A stretch of 64,000 nucleotides of DNA from Theobroma cacao (taxonomy: Eukaryota > Streptophyta > Magnoliopsida > Malvales > Malvaceae): assembly GCF_000208745.1 (NCBI RefSeq), contig NC_030858.1, positions 25,332,301 to 25,396,300 on the forward strand, given 5' to 3'. Shown here piece by piece: positions 1 through 11,566 of this stretch. The first letter of the stretch is position 1. Each line of letters opens with the position of its first letter. The notes under the pieces are model-generated. The model was not told where the DNA came from. It did no database searches and saw only the letters and a list, made by a program, of their open reading frames with translations. The position numbers and the translations under genes are program-made.

Positions 1-740
1 TAGCTTAATCCCTTGAAATCCCACACTTTTTCTTCAATTTTCTCACCTAGGGTTCTTATTTTTTTTCCTTTCCTCCTTTGTTCTTCTTTGGCCGGCCATA
101 TGAATGAGAAATGGGCTGATTTTGTGTTAATTTTAAAGCTAAATATTTAATGGTTATAAACATGCCATGTGTCACCATTTCATTGGTCCATTTTTATTTC
201 TTAACTATTAAGCTTTCTCTCTCCACCATATAAATTCCTTCAATTATCCATGATAAAATTAGATAAAATTCATATGCTGGACAAGTGTTCTGGTGGTAGA
301 AAATTACTGTTTTGCCCCTAGGGTGGTAAAATTACCATTTTACCCTTATACTTTGAAAAATACCGAAATTACAAATTTTCACTTCTCAACCTCAAATCAC
401 ACTCCAATAAGTCAAATATGATCAAAATCTTTGAAAAAAATTTTCCATTTTGTCCTCGAGTGGCAAAATTACCATTTTGCCCTTAGATAGTGAAAATTTC
501 GATTTGACTCCAAATTGATCCTCGAACTCCAAATCACCATATTAAACCATTTTGGGACTTTAAAATTCTTAATTTCCTCTTAAATTTTCTATTTGATCTA
601 GTTCGAGGCTTAAATTAACTTTTTTGTACGTCTAGGTACAGTATCGACTTTTGTCGATTTTTCGGGGCTCTCTTAGTATGTAAACATTCAGTTAATCACA
701 TGCATGTCATGACAAGTATTTAACAGAGTCAGGCTTGACA
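1..740 (-). repeat. Clipped long LTR, family A (Ty3-gypsy-type)
   Basis: Read on the reverse strand, this begins with TGTCAAGCCTGACTC at 740 and aligns through its length with the first part of the unit at 5571-8485 (shared AT-rich blocks and the GGCCGGCCAT block near 92). The other end lies outside the window, so the target-site duplication cannot be tested. It holds no ORF of note. Superfamily is inferred from length, TG start and the CGGGTCGTGACA-type end seen in the complete copies. Confidence 0.75.
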
Positions 741-1036
741 TCTTCTCCCCCACTTGGATCAACCATATGATCCTTCTTCATGACTGATTTCGACATCCGG
801 TTAAATATTAATATTTTAATATTATTTCATTAGTAAAATATTATTTTATTCTAAAATTTTATCTTGTCTCTATGGTTCCCAAAGTTCCTTATTATGCCTC
901 AATTCGCATCCGACCAACTTTATTTATCACCATATTAAAGTATGAGGCATTTGAAAAATATAATAGTTTTTCTAGATGCACTTAATGCCTCAAATTTGGG
1001 CATTCTACTTTATCTTGCTTTTATAGAATTGTTACA
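741..1036 (-). repeat. Truncated LTR fragment related to the GypD LTR
   Basis: On the reverse strand this starts TGTAACA at 1036, as the large LTRs at 39002 and 61236 do. It shares with 39240-39360 the block of alternating AATATT and AAAATAATATT followed by a TAGTCATGAA-like and ATGG-rich stretch. It is diverged and short, and its other side is lost where the family-A LTR abuts it. It separates that LTR from the copia gag remnant that follows. Confidence 0.55.
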
Positions 1037-1189
1037 CAAAGAGATAAAGTAGTTAGATATGTATGGGCTCCCAAGGGAACCAAACTTCCACAAGGTAAGG
1101 TGATAAAAGTTGATAAGGTTCATAAGAGAACTAAGGTTGCTAACCATAAAGGACCCAAAAAAATTTAGGTACCAAAAACAAATGTTTGA
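1037..1189 (+). pseudogene. Copia gag C-terminal remnant
   Basis: One frame reads RYVWAPKGTK and then, after about 25 residues, GPKKI-stop-VPK. This is the conserved C-terminal linker that follows the zinc knuckle in Sirevirus-like copia polyproteins. The upstream gag is missing because the LTR fragment at 741-1036 abuts it. No protease, integrase or reverse transcriptase follows, so the element is internally deleted and jumps straight to a 3' tail. One in-frame stop is present (TAG where TGG is usual). Confidence 0.7.
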
Positions 1190-2199
1190 GTTTTTTTTTT
1201 TTTTTTGTTAGGAGAAGCATACATGATCTAAGTCAATAACACAAGAAAGAGGTAAATTAAATCATTCATTTGTGATAAAGATCATTGAGCAGTTTAGTGA
1301 ATCATTAAAGAGGAGTTGATCATTGACATTGTCCTATGATAATTAAGCACTTGCAATCTTCAGTAATGAGCTTTTTAAGATCTCAACAAATGGGTCTACA
1401 TTATTGGTAATATCTCTCAAGCACCATATTGATTGATGATATACTCCATATTAACTTACTTAAAAAATATATGAAATGGACATATATCTTGATTTGTTTA
1501 TAATATATTGATATATTCCATAATGTCTTAATTGAATATCTTACATGGAAATATATCTTGGTTGAAAATATCTATATGTGCCTTGATCACAATAGTTCAA
1601 TATATTTCTTCATACTTTAATTGAATATCTTGAGTAGAAATATATTATGACTCATCTATACATATTGCACCTTAGATGTACTAACTGAATATATTTCCTT
1701 ATGCTTTGCTTGAATATATATTGATTAGGAATATATCTTGATTTAATGCTCTCATATTATGATGATTAGATATATTTCTTGATCGATTGATTGAATGTTT
1801 GCATGGAAATATATTTCAATGTTTTGATTTGATGGTTAGAGATCATTATTGAACTTAATGCTTATATATATTTGATGATTATCACTAACCATTATCGTTG
1901 AGTTTAAGTGCCTAAAACTCACACTTCTTAACCTTTTTGATATAACAAAAAAAGGGGATAAGGTTTATGAGTGCATTGAAACGCTTTTATATTAGTTAAA
2001 TTTGTCCTGAAAACATTTTTGAACTTTATGCATAAATTGAGGGGAGAATTTTCAAAGTTTATATTTATTTATCATACCCTTCTCACTTTCACTTAAATGT
2101 TTTCAACAAAGGCATAGAGACTAATTCAGTTAAGGGAAGGTTTCAAGAAATTTCAAATGCAATATGCTCATGTTTTTGTCATATCAAAGTGGGAGAGAT
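1190..2199 (+). other. Copia 3' tail with two polypurine tracts and degenerate AT repeats
   Basis: This is non-coding. It matches the tail of CopA at 18430-19396 in order and content. Between about 1430 and 1860 it is built from degenerate units of roughly 50-60 bases around GAATATATTTC and GGAAATATATCTTG. A polypurine tract (AAAAAAAGGGGA) lies at 1947-1958 and a weaker one (AAAGTGGGAGAGA) ends just before the LTR. Paired tracts about 240 bases apart also occur in CopA. Confidence 0.7.
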
Positions 2200-3842
2200 T
2201 GTTAGCTTTGAGTTATATCATGTTTTGATTTGACAAAAATCACATGTTATCTTGAACTTAATGTCAAACATTTGAAATTATCTCAAATACATTTTTAATC
2301 CCTTAAGGTTATATATATTTGTTTGAAACATTATGGATCATTAGAAAACATCTTAAAAGCTTTCAAACATGCATATTTAGCTAAGAATGCAAGAGCAAAC
2401 ATACCTTGAAATGTCATTTAAATGTAGGAACAAGGCAAGGAAGAAATAGCTAAAGAGAAGCATTAAAAAGCTAAGGAAACTTCAAAACACAAGTCAAGAG
2501 TGGATCCTAGAGAAGCTCGAGTCAATCCAAAGGCTAAAAGAGTTCAAAACTTGAAGAATATAAAGCCATAGTCTACCTAGGAGTGTTTTATAGTCGACCC
2601 TATTCCAAAAAGCTCAAGAAAAGCAAGTTTTGAACAAACATAGTCTACCCTGGCCTAAGCATAGTCGACCTTGGCAAGTCAAAAGTGAGGAAAAGTTGAC
2701 TTTACACAGACATAGTCAACTATAAAGGAGGCATAGTCGATTATAGCAGCTCAGATTTGCAAAAAAAAAAAACACACTGTCAGGAAAAAGATTAAGTAAA
2801 AGAAGGTTATACTTAGCTATGAAGCCCTAATTTGAGAAATTTGAAGAACATAGTCAACCCTAAAAGCATTATAGTCAACCCTCAAGCTTTTGCAACAGTC
2901 AGATTTGATTCAAACTTGTGTCTAACGGCTCTAACCTTCACATCAGCTATATATAGCCACATTTGAACTATTTGGAAGTAAGAGAAGACTTAAACCAAAG
3001 CTTCAAACCCTAGAGAGACCTTCAAAAGCTTATCCTCACTCACTAGCTTCATTTTAGTCTTATATCAAGCTTACAAATTTGAACACTCACTTCATTTAAG
3101 CTGATATTTCTTGTTTTACAAAACCTAAGCTAAAATATCTAGCATCCAGCCTTTGTATAGGCATTCTTGCTATACCTTGTGCTCATCTTGTAAAAGTTCT
3201 AACTTAACCTTGAAAAGCTATTTGTGAGGGTTTATGGTTGAGCCTTTAAAAACCATTGTTGATAAGTTATCTTTTAATCCCATTAAAAAGCAAAAATGCC
3301 TTTATGGATTGCGTAAGGGTTATTGCTTAATCTCGTGAAAAAACCATTGTAAAGATTATTACTTGATCTCATTAAAAGGAAATAGTCTTTTTGAGGATTG
3401 TGTGGGGGTTAACACTTTTTTCGATTAAAAAGAAAGAATCCTTGATAGTAGATTGAAATTCATTGGTTACCAAGGGAGTGGATGTAGGCATCGAAAAAGC
3501 CGAACCACATGAAATTCTGTGTCTTTTTTTAATTTTTTGCATTATTATTTATTGCTTATATTTGCCTTAGGAAAAAAGTTTTTATATTGATTTACTGTTT
3601 TACACTTAAGAAATATTTTTCCCTTTACTTCTCATAGTTAGCATTTAACTTAGGAAAAACATTTTAATTTGGTATATTATTTTTATGTTTAGCAATTTAT
3701 TATTAAAAACTTATTTTTTGCTACTAGAAAATATTTTGGGTAATAAAGTTTTGATTTTTTTACTTAGATTGTTAAAGAAATGTTTAATATACCAATTCAC
3801 CTCCCTCTTAGTATATTCCCCTTTGAAACTTCTACACTAACA
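2200..3842 (+). repeat. Copia LTR (Sirevirus-like family, LTR 1)
   Basis: The unit runs from TGTTAG at 2200 to CTAACA at 3842, a perfect 6-base terminal inverted repeat, and is 1,643 bases long. It directly follows the polypurine tract, so it acted as a 3' LTR. Inside are about eight copies of ATAGTCGACC-like motifs (2567-2881), a TATATATAG box at 2948-2956, and the terminal block TATACCAATTCACC shared by all LTRs of this family. The 5' half most resembles the CopA 3' LTR at 19397. Confidence 0.85.
2567..2881 (+). repeat. Array of ATAGTCGAC-type motifs in copia LTR
   Basis: Eight scattered copies of CATAGTCGACC or close variants (AGTCTACC, AGTCAACC, AGTCGATT) lie upstream of the TATA box. 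The core GTCGAC is palindromic. Spacing is irregular (about 20 to 120 bases), so this is a dispersed motif array and not a simple tandem repeat. The same array is visible in the LTR at 19397 (about 19766-20060). Confidence 0.7.
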
Positions 3843-4908
3843 CAATTAATCCTTAAATAGCAACATCACGCAAAACTTAACTTTAAGGAGACCCAGTCGA
3901 TCCTCGAGTCCAAAACTTAAAAGATGCACACTCTCTGGAGTTGGATCGAGTATAAGATAAATTTGGTCGACTATAAAAGCCTTAATTCAAGATTTTTGAA
4001 TAACGTAGTCGATCCTCAAGCTTCAACAATGAGTAGATTTGATTCAAACTTGTGTCTAACAGCTCCAAACATCCTTGGCACTATAAATAGACTTATTTGA
4101 GTCATTTTGAAATAAGCGAAGACCACTATTAAAGAGAAAAACCCTAAAGAAAGCCTCAAGCTTATTTTTCTTCTCTAGCTTTCATTTTAGTCTTCGAATA
4201 AGCATTTGAAAGCAAAAAAGCTCACTCATTTGAAAATCTTTCAGCAAATTTTTCTGAGATCATTTCTTCTCTTCATACCAAAGCTTAAACTTGTAGCATT
4301 CAGCCTTTGTGAGGCAAATCCTTTGCTATACCTCTTTGTACACATATCTTTGTAAAGGTTCTAGTTTAATCTTGAAAAGCTACTTGTGGGTTTGTGGTTA
4401 AGCCCATTAAAAACCATTGTTGAAGTGTTTCGCTTTATCCCATGAAAAAGTTCTTGTAAAGGTTTCACTAGATCTCGTGAAAAAGCTATTGTAAGGGTTT
4501 TAGTTGATCCCTTAAAAAGTTCATTTCCCTTAGTGAATTTGACATTCCTTGGTGTTCCAATGGAGTGGATTTAGGCAATAAGAAAGCCAAACCACCATTA
4601 AAATCTTGTGTCTTGCTTTTAATTTTTCTACATTGTGATTTATTACTTGTTTTTTCCTTAGAAAAACACTTTACCTTGTTTCATTATTTATACGTTGTTT
4701 GTACTTGACTTAAGAAAAACATTTTACCTTTGTTTATCACTTGTTCTTTGCAATTTATTGTTGAAAACCTGCTTAAGAAAATCACATACTTGTTTTTGAA
4801 TTCTTGGTTGCTAAAAGTCTTGATTTTACACTTAGTTTTCAAAAGAATTTTTAATATACCAATTCACCCCCTCTCGGTATATTATTCATTGAGACTTTTA
4901 CACTAACA
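3843..4908 (+). repeat. CopA 5' LTR, truncated at its 5' side
   Basis: This ends in ACTAACA at 4908 and is followed at once by a tRNA-Met primer site, so it is a 5' LTR. It lacks about the first 600 bases compared with LTR 1 (2200-3842). A TATAAATAG box is at 4082-4090. The promoter region (CATCCTTGGCACTATAAA) is almost the same as in the fragment at 29999-30898 and differs from LTR 1, which marks a second subfamily. Its first ~40 bases do not match clearly. Confidence 0.75.
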
Positions 4909-4910
4909 AT

Positions 4911-4922
4911 TGGTAACAGAGC
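4911..4922 (+). other. CopA primer binding site (initiator tRNA-Met)
   Basis: TGGTAACAGAGC lies two bases after the LTR end. It matches the usual plant copia primer site TGGTATCAGAGC at 11 of 12 positions. This fixes the direction of the element (plus strand) and shows that the LTR to its left is the 5' LTR. Confidence 0.85.
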
Positions 4923-4989
4923 TCGATCTCGAATTTTATAGGTCTAACCATCTTTGACAGATCCATTGTGGAGGCTTAGATTGATAGAA

Positions 4990-5570
4990 ATGGAGGTGAC
5001 GGTAACCTTACTTGGTGAAGGGCAATCAATCCAAAAACCACCTTTTTGTAAGTAATAATTATCCTATTCGAAAAAGAGAATGAAAATTTTTTTTAATCTA
5101 TGGATTTGGATGTGTGAAACGTGATATTAGATAGCCCTAATGTTCCATATAAGTTAGTAGAAGGAAAATTATTGATTAAGCCTAGAGATGAGTAGAGTGT
5201 AAAGATTAAAAATTATTCCAAACAAATTGTAAGGCATATAATACCCTTTTTTGTGCTTTGAGTGCTAGTGAGTTTAATAAAGTTTCTATGTGTGAAAATG
5301 CCAAGTAAATCTGGGATACTTTAGAAACCACATAGGAAGGAACTAATAAAGTTAAGGAATCCAAAGTTGGGTTGCTTATCCATGATTATGAACTTTTTAA
5401 GATGAGAGAGAGTGAATCAATAAGTGGGGTGTTTGAAAGGTTCATTAACAATGTAGGAAGTTTGAAAGCTTTTGGGAAAGACTTCTAAATGCCCAGCTAG
5501 TGAAAAAGATCTTATATAGCCTACTTAAAACTTGGAGACCTAAACTTGCGGCTATGAAATAAGCTAAAAA
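4990..5570 (+). pseudogene. CopA gag, part 1 (capsid region, broken)
   Basis: Gag-like reading starts at ATG 4990 with GEGQSIQKPP, aligned in position with the CopC gag start (AEGQSTNRPP). Later pieces such as KVKESKVGLLIHDYELFKM and SLLKTWRPK match the UBN2/gag-pre-integrase type capsid of Sirevirus-like copia. Several stops and frameshifts break the frame. Coding stops at 5570, where a solo LTR with target duplication AAAAA is inserted, and resumes at 8491. Confidence 0.8.
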
Positions 5571-8485
5571 TGTCAAACCCTGTTCTATAAAATAATTACG
5601 ACGTCATTTATATGCTCAATCGAATGTTTGCATATTTAGGAAGTTTGAGAAATCGTTAAAAGACGATATTGCCCCTAATGGTATCATTAAGTCGATTAAG
5701 TCTCAACTAGTTCAAATAGGAATTTTAAGATGAAATTAAGAGTTTCACAGTTCAGGGATGACTCAAAATGGTAATTCGGAGTTCGAGGATCAATTTGGAG
5801 TCAAACCGAAATTTTCACTATCCAAGGGCAAAATGGTCATTTGCCACTTGGAGACAAAATGAAAATTTTTAGAAAAGATTTTTTTGGTCCATTTGACTTA
5901 TTGGAGTATGATTTGAAGGTTAGAAGTGAAAAAGTTTAATTTCGATGATTTCTAGAGTGTATGGGTAAAATCGTAATTTTTCCAATCGCGGACAAAATTT
6001 GAGATTTTGAGAGAATTTAGATCACATTTGACAAATTGGAGAATGGTATGAATATAAGGGATGAAAAATATGTCTATGGGCAATTTTTCAGTTTTTGGGG
6101 TAAAAATGTAATTTTTGACTTTTACGGGGGCAAAAGTGTAAATTTCAAAAATTACTTCACCAAGACTTTGGATAAGTCTGAGAATTTTATCTAAGTTATG
6201 GATATTTGATGGAATAATGTGTGGTGGAGATTTAAAGCTTAAAAGATAAGAATTTTTAAAAAAATGGACCAATAATGTAATGACATGTGGCAAGTTTAGA
6301 TTATTATATTATTTAACTATAAAAATCAGCCCACACCCCCATTTTCTCTTCATTTTGGCCGGCCATAGCAAGAAAAGAAAGGGGAAAAGAAAAACAAAAA
6401 CCTAGGTGACGAAATTCAAGGGAAAATTGGTGAAAATTCAAGGAAACAAGTGACAAAAGGTAAAATTTCTTGATTTTGACTTGTGATCTACCTTTTCCAT
6501 GCTTTTCTCCTTATTTTTCATGGTTAGATTTCATGTTTTCATGGTGAATTCATGGCTGCCCAAATGGGTGTGGAGAGAGAATGAAGTTAGATTAATTTGA
6601 TTTTAAGTTATGTTTAGCATATTTAGAAACAAAACAATAAGAAAAGAATTCATTTTCCTCCATTACCATTATTGGCCAAATTTTCTATGAGAATATTGGC
6701 TGCTGATCTTGATGTTTATTTGAGGAATTATGATGAATAATGATGAATTATGAGCCTAGAAAAATAACGGGAATTTTCGGAGCAAAAATACGAATTTTTA
6801 CCCGCTAGGGGTTTTTTCATAATTTGCTACCGAGACTGATAATTTGCACCACACTGATAAACATTAAGTCAATTTGGGTGCAATTGAGGTATAGAAACTA
6901 AAAAAAAATTAATCTGAGATTAAATTGGACGCGTTAGTAATTTAATCGGGTAATAGGCTGAATTAGGTCAGCACCGCATTTAAGCGATAGTCGGATAAGT
7001 TGCATGTCATATCATGCATATACACCGAGCCTGAATTGATTTTATAATGGTCAAGCATTAATGTGGTGAATTATGTATTGTACATTGTGGATAGGTGGTG
7101 AGCAAATTACACTGGTAAAAGTACAAAGATTATGCTTGAAGATTGGGGTTAGGAGTATATCGACTCCTAGAACTGTGAGTGGATAATTTATCGTCTTAAA
7201 TATCTAGAGTAATTATACTTGTTTGATGCTTTTATTGAATGATGAGTTTAAGTTATAAAATATTATGTTTTCCAATTAAAATGTTTTTTTTTATAAAAAT
7301 GAGATTTATATTGGTTTTGAAATCAAATATTGTTTTGGGAAAATTGAGTATATGGAGACTGTGTTGAAATTTATGATTTTATATGTTATTGAAATTGTGG
7401 CTTATGACACTATGGTAGCATGATGGCTAAATTTTTGGGGTTGGCATGAAATATATGAACAGCTTTGGATTGGTCTCGGTAGACTGGATTAATTTTAATT
7501 GCCATATTATGCTAATGGAAATTTTATGGGTCTGGTGGTATATTAAACGGTCACTGCAGTGGTGGGGGTTTTCGTGGACTGCCTATGAAAGGGGTACGGT
7601 AACCCAATTATATAATTACCTCCGGGGGGATATGTTGGATGAAGTATCTCCTAAGGTAAGATTTGAGTGCACCTCACGTTCGGGCCACCACGTGAGAGTG
7701 AGACTCAACCAACGCCAATGAACGACTGTGTGTCATATGTGAAAACATGTTTATGGGTATGGGTCATTGAACAGCCTTGGCGGTCTTTGTGGGATACATT
7801 GACGAAGGTATCCGCGAGAATGATTCTGGTAGGGGCCAAGTTAAAGAAATTCATTAGTCGGGAAATTTTGATGAAAAGAAATTGTTTGGTATAGATTGAA
7901 ACGAATTTTGTGTTATGAACATTATTGAGATATAACGTTTTTATATTGTCTCCATCTACTCGGCTTTAGATGCTTTTGATGGTGATTGTTTACTCACTGG
8001 GATTATTTAATCTCACCCCTCTCCTTATCTATTTTTCAAGCTCAGGACAGTTTGTTGATAGTTGATTAAGACGAGAATTAATCTCGGAGTTGCATCCTAG
8101 AAAGTAAGGGTTCGTAGCCCTACATCTTCTTAGTCAGTTAGGGGCCCACGTGTCACTGTAAAAGTAATTTTATTCTTCAGTTATTTGATTTAAAGTATGT
8201 ATGAATATATTTAGCTTTTACACCATGTTTTTGGCAAGTTTCAGTACTTTCAAAGAAAAATGACGAAAATGCCCCTATGAGCCAGAAAGTAATATTTTAT
8301 TGTTTTGATTTGGAAATGACTTATGATTTTTTTGAAATGTGAGATTTAATAACTATCACTGACTGGGGAGATGCGGAAGCTGATGCTAAGCCTTGCGGGG
8401 TTTTGATCGGCATTCGGGGTAATGAGTGCCTATCGGGACGTCGCGGCGGTTGTCACGGGCTCGATGGGAGTTTCGGGTCGTGACA
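5571..8485 (+). mobile_element. Solo LTR, family A (Ty3-gypsy-type), inserted in CopA gag
   Basis: The unit is 2,915 bases long, begins TGTCAAACCC and ends GGGTCGTGACA. It is flanked by the 5-base duplication AAAAA (5566-5570 and 8486-8490). Removing it restores continuous gag homology. It has no primer site, polypurine tract or coding domain, so it is a solo LTR. Reverse-strand relatives lie at 1-740 and 20449-23416. A GGCCGGCCAT block (6358) and a CTCACTGGG block (about 7995) are family landmarks. The short ORFs inside are not conserved features. Confidence 0.85.
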
Positions 8486-8490
8486 AAAAA

Positions 8491-8732
8491 TGTAAATGAC
8501 TTCAAAGTAGAAGAACTTATAGGATCCCTTCTCAATTTTAATTTGACACTTAAGCGTGAGAGTGAGAGAGAATAGTCTAGGAAGGAATAAGTCAAACAAA
8601 AGAAAGTTGCTTTTAAGTCCATAAATGAAGAAGAAGAAAGACTCATAAAAACTGATAGTAAGAGTGAGGAAGACATGGCCATGCTAACTAGTTAAAAACT
8701 ATAGAAATAAAAAACCTAAAAAGAGAGATGTG
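8491..8732 (+). pseudogene. CopA gag, part 2
   Basis: Gag homology resumes immediately after the AAAAA duplication: NDFKVEELIGSLLNF, then a lysine and glutamate rich stretch and EEDMAMLTS. This corresponds in CopC to residues around VITLDEICRSLLTHEL and ELAMVAI. At least two stops interrupt it. It ends at the ATGTG duplication where the next solo LTR begins. Confidence 0.75.
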
Positions 8733-10261
8733 TGATAACTCTATGATATAGAGTTATTTAGGCTTAATTTTGATAATAATTTAGCTTAGTTATTGTAGTA
8801 ATGCATAGAAATTAGTAGATTTTATTTAATTATTTTAAATTAGTTATTTTAGGTGAGTCAATCTAATGTTAGTTAATTTTATGCTTAATTTGGTGTTAAT
8901 GTGGTTAAGATAGGTTGTTATTGATTTATTTATGCTTTTGTAGGTGTTTGAGGAAGAAAGAATTTTAATGGAAGAAGGAGAGCAATTTCAAGATGCAGAT
9001 TTCCAATGCATATGTTTCGGAATTTTGGCCATAACTTTCTCTACAGAGCTCTAAATGAAGCGATTCTTTGAACTTTAGAAAGATAAGAGAAAAAGATACA
9101 ATTTTCATGTTTACTACTTTGACCCAGTTCAGCTTGGAAGATGGTCAAAAATCTTGTCAAAATTGACACATTGCAATAGTCCTAAAGCAATTACGATTTT
9201 TGTTAATTAATTGGACAAGGCTGCGACCCACATAGTCTGATTGGAATTGAATTCTTTCTTCACCCAACTTGGCCTAACTTCAAAGCCTATAAAAACAACC
9301 TTTAGGAAAAAAAAAAGGAGAACGAAAACACAAGGTTGACAACTGAGAGTCAAGCCATAAAGTTATTAAAGTTAAGAAGAATTTGAAAGATTCAAGAAGA
9401 TTTAGAGACCAAGAATACAATTCTTGGGTTTTTTTCTATCTTTTTGTTATTTTCTTATTTTTCTTAGTTTGATTTGAATGTTTAAACTTTATTCAATGAT
9501 GATGTGTGACTTGAAAGAGAACTAAATTATTAATCTAAGATTGTGATTGAACTTAATATGTAATCTGAATTATTTATCTCTCTTTTACTTATGTTTGATA
9601 GATTTAAGCTGTTTATTTTATTCTGTTCTTAATGTTTCTAGTTGATTGGCCACCAATTAGATTGAATTAGAAACCTAGGTTAAACCTTGACGAAGGAGAT
9701 TTACGTAAACCTTGAATAGAATAGCGTATAATCGAATGCACTTAGTTGATTAAGTGGTTTGATTTGCATATAGGATAGACATACACCTATAAGCCATACG
9801 TAGAGAAAATTAAAGCACAAACTTAATGAATCTTTCTACAATATAATTTGCATAGACATATAGTAAATTAATTGGGAGAGGTATTTTTATAAGAAACTCG
9901 ACAGAGACTTGTAAATAATTTAGGACTCTGAGTTAGCAACGTAATCCATTAAACTACGTTAAGAGAGAGAGAGACAATAATCAGATGAAGTATTGAGGGA
10001 TATCATAATATTAGGTCTAGTAGTCACTCAAATTTAATAAAATAAATTTGCATAGATTTTAGATTAGTTTTAGTTTTAGTTATTAGTTTATTAGTTTCAA
10101 ATCTTTCTTTTTAATTTTAATTGTTTAGATAAAATTAGAGTGTGTTAATTTTAGTAGTTAGCAATAAGGATTAATTCAATTCTCTGTGGGATCGACACTT
10201 TACTCATCTCTGCATTATCTTTGCGATACGTATACTTGTGTCGGTAGAAAAGTGAACAACA
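8733..10261 (+). mobile_element. Solo LTR, family D (probably Ty3-gypsy), inserted in CopA gag
   Basis: The unit is 1,529 bases long, begins TGATAACTC and ends GTGAACAACA. It is flanked by a perfect 5-base duplication ATGTG (8728-8732 and 10262-10266). A TATAAAAAC box lies at 9288-9296. The end block TTCTCTGTGGGATCGACAC near 10180 recurs at 17580 in a truncated second copy. It has no coding domains. The Ty3-gypsy assignment is inferred. Confidence 0.85.
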
Positions 10262-11566
10262 ATGTGCCTAAAGTGGAGCATTCAAATGATCCTTGGACAT
10301 GCAATGATTACAAAAAGTCTAAAGACACCAAATATGAGTACCCAAGCAAAAAGAAAGTCTCAAGCAATTCGAAGAAAAAGGCAATAATAACAACTTGGAG
10401 TGATGATGATGATAGTCAAGATGATAAGGTTACAAACTCTTGTCTTATGGCATTGGATGGCTACAAGAAACAACACAAATGTTTGACATCAAGAGCACGA
10501 CAAAATGGAAAATGGTACCTTGATAGTGGACACTCTAGACACATGACTAGTAGCAAGGAATCTTTCAAAGAATTAAGACCAAAGAAAGGAGGTAACGTAC
10601 CATTTGGTGACGACTCAAAAGGTCACATTGAAGGTATTGGTACAATTGGTAAGAACTTTTCCTCTCAAATTGAAAATTTTTCATTTGTTAGTGGACTTAA
10701 GTATAATTTGTTAAGTGTTAGTTAACTTTGTGACAAAGGTCTTAAAGTCATTTTTGAAACCTTAATTTGTCATGTTATAGATCCTAAAATAAATAAAGTG
10801 GTTCCTGTGGGTCAAAGACAAGGCAATACATATGTTGTTCATCTTGATGAATTGTCTTCAAACAATGTATGCTTCATGGCTAGGAAGAATGAGAATGCTT
10901 CATTATGGCATAGGAAACTTGGACATGTTAATATGAACATACTTGCTAAATTGTCATCCTCAGATCTTGAAGTAGGACTTCCTAAGCTAAAATTTGAGAA
11001 TAACAAACTTTGTGATGCTGGTGCAAAACGTAAACATAGGAGAGTCTCATTTAAATCCAAAAATAATGTTACCATAATTAGGGTATTAAAACTTCTCCAC
11101 ATAGATTTGTATGCCCAACTAAGACTGCAAGCTTAGAGGGAAAGAACTAAGGGTTGGTAATTATTGATGACTACACTAGGTTTACATGTGTTTATTTTCT
11201 TGCACACAAAGATAAAGCTTTAAAAACATTTACATCATTTTGAAAGAGAGTTGAGAATGAAAAAGGTATGTTATTACATATGTTAAAAGTGACCATGGCA
11301 AAGAATTTGTAAACTTAGGCTTTGAACAATTATTTGATAAAAATGGTTATGGTCATAGCTTTTCAGCCCCTACGACCCTATAACAAAATTGTGTAGTAGA
11401 AAAGAAAAATAAAACTTTAGAAGAAATAGCTAGGACTATGTTGTGTGAGAATAATTCACTTAGATATCTTTAGGCTGAAGCCATTAATAGCTCATGCTAC
11501 ACCATAAATAAAGTAAGGGTTATATCAATGCTAAAGAAAACACCTTATGAGCTTTACAAAGGCAAG
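10262..11566 (+). pseudogene. CopA zinc-knuckle end, protease and integrase (broken)
   Basis: In order: an acidic linker (SDDDDSQDDK), the aspartic protease motif WYLDSGHSRHMT with the catalytic DSG intact at 10522-10530, the GAG-pre-integrase HHCC region (LWHRKLGHVN near 10903), and integrase core pieces (LLHIDLYA, VIIDDYTRFT, VKSDHGKEF, VVEKK) in changing frames. One stop at 10723 is CAA to TAA in SQLCDKG, and several frameshifts follow 11100. The coding ends at KTPYELYKGK, where a solo LTR interrupts it, and resumes at 13369. It is non-functional. Confidence 0.88.

Noticed and set aside
7446..7894. Two overlapping ORFs inside the family-A solo LTR
   Set aside because: They are not kept in the reverse copy at 20449-23416, and there is no domain.
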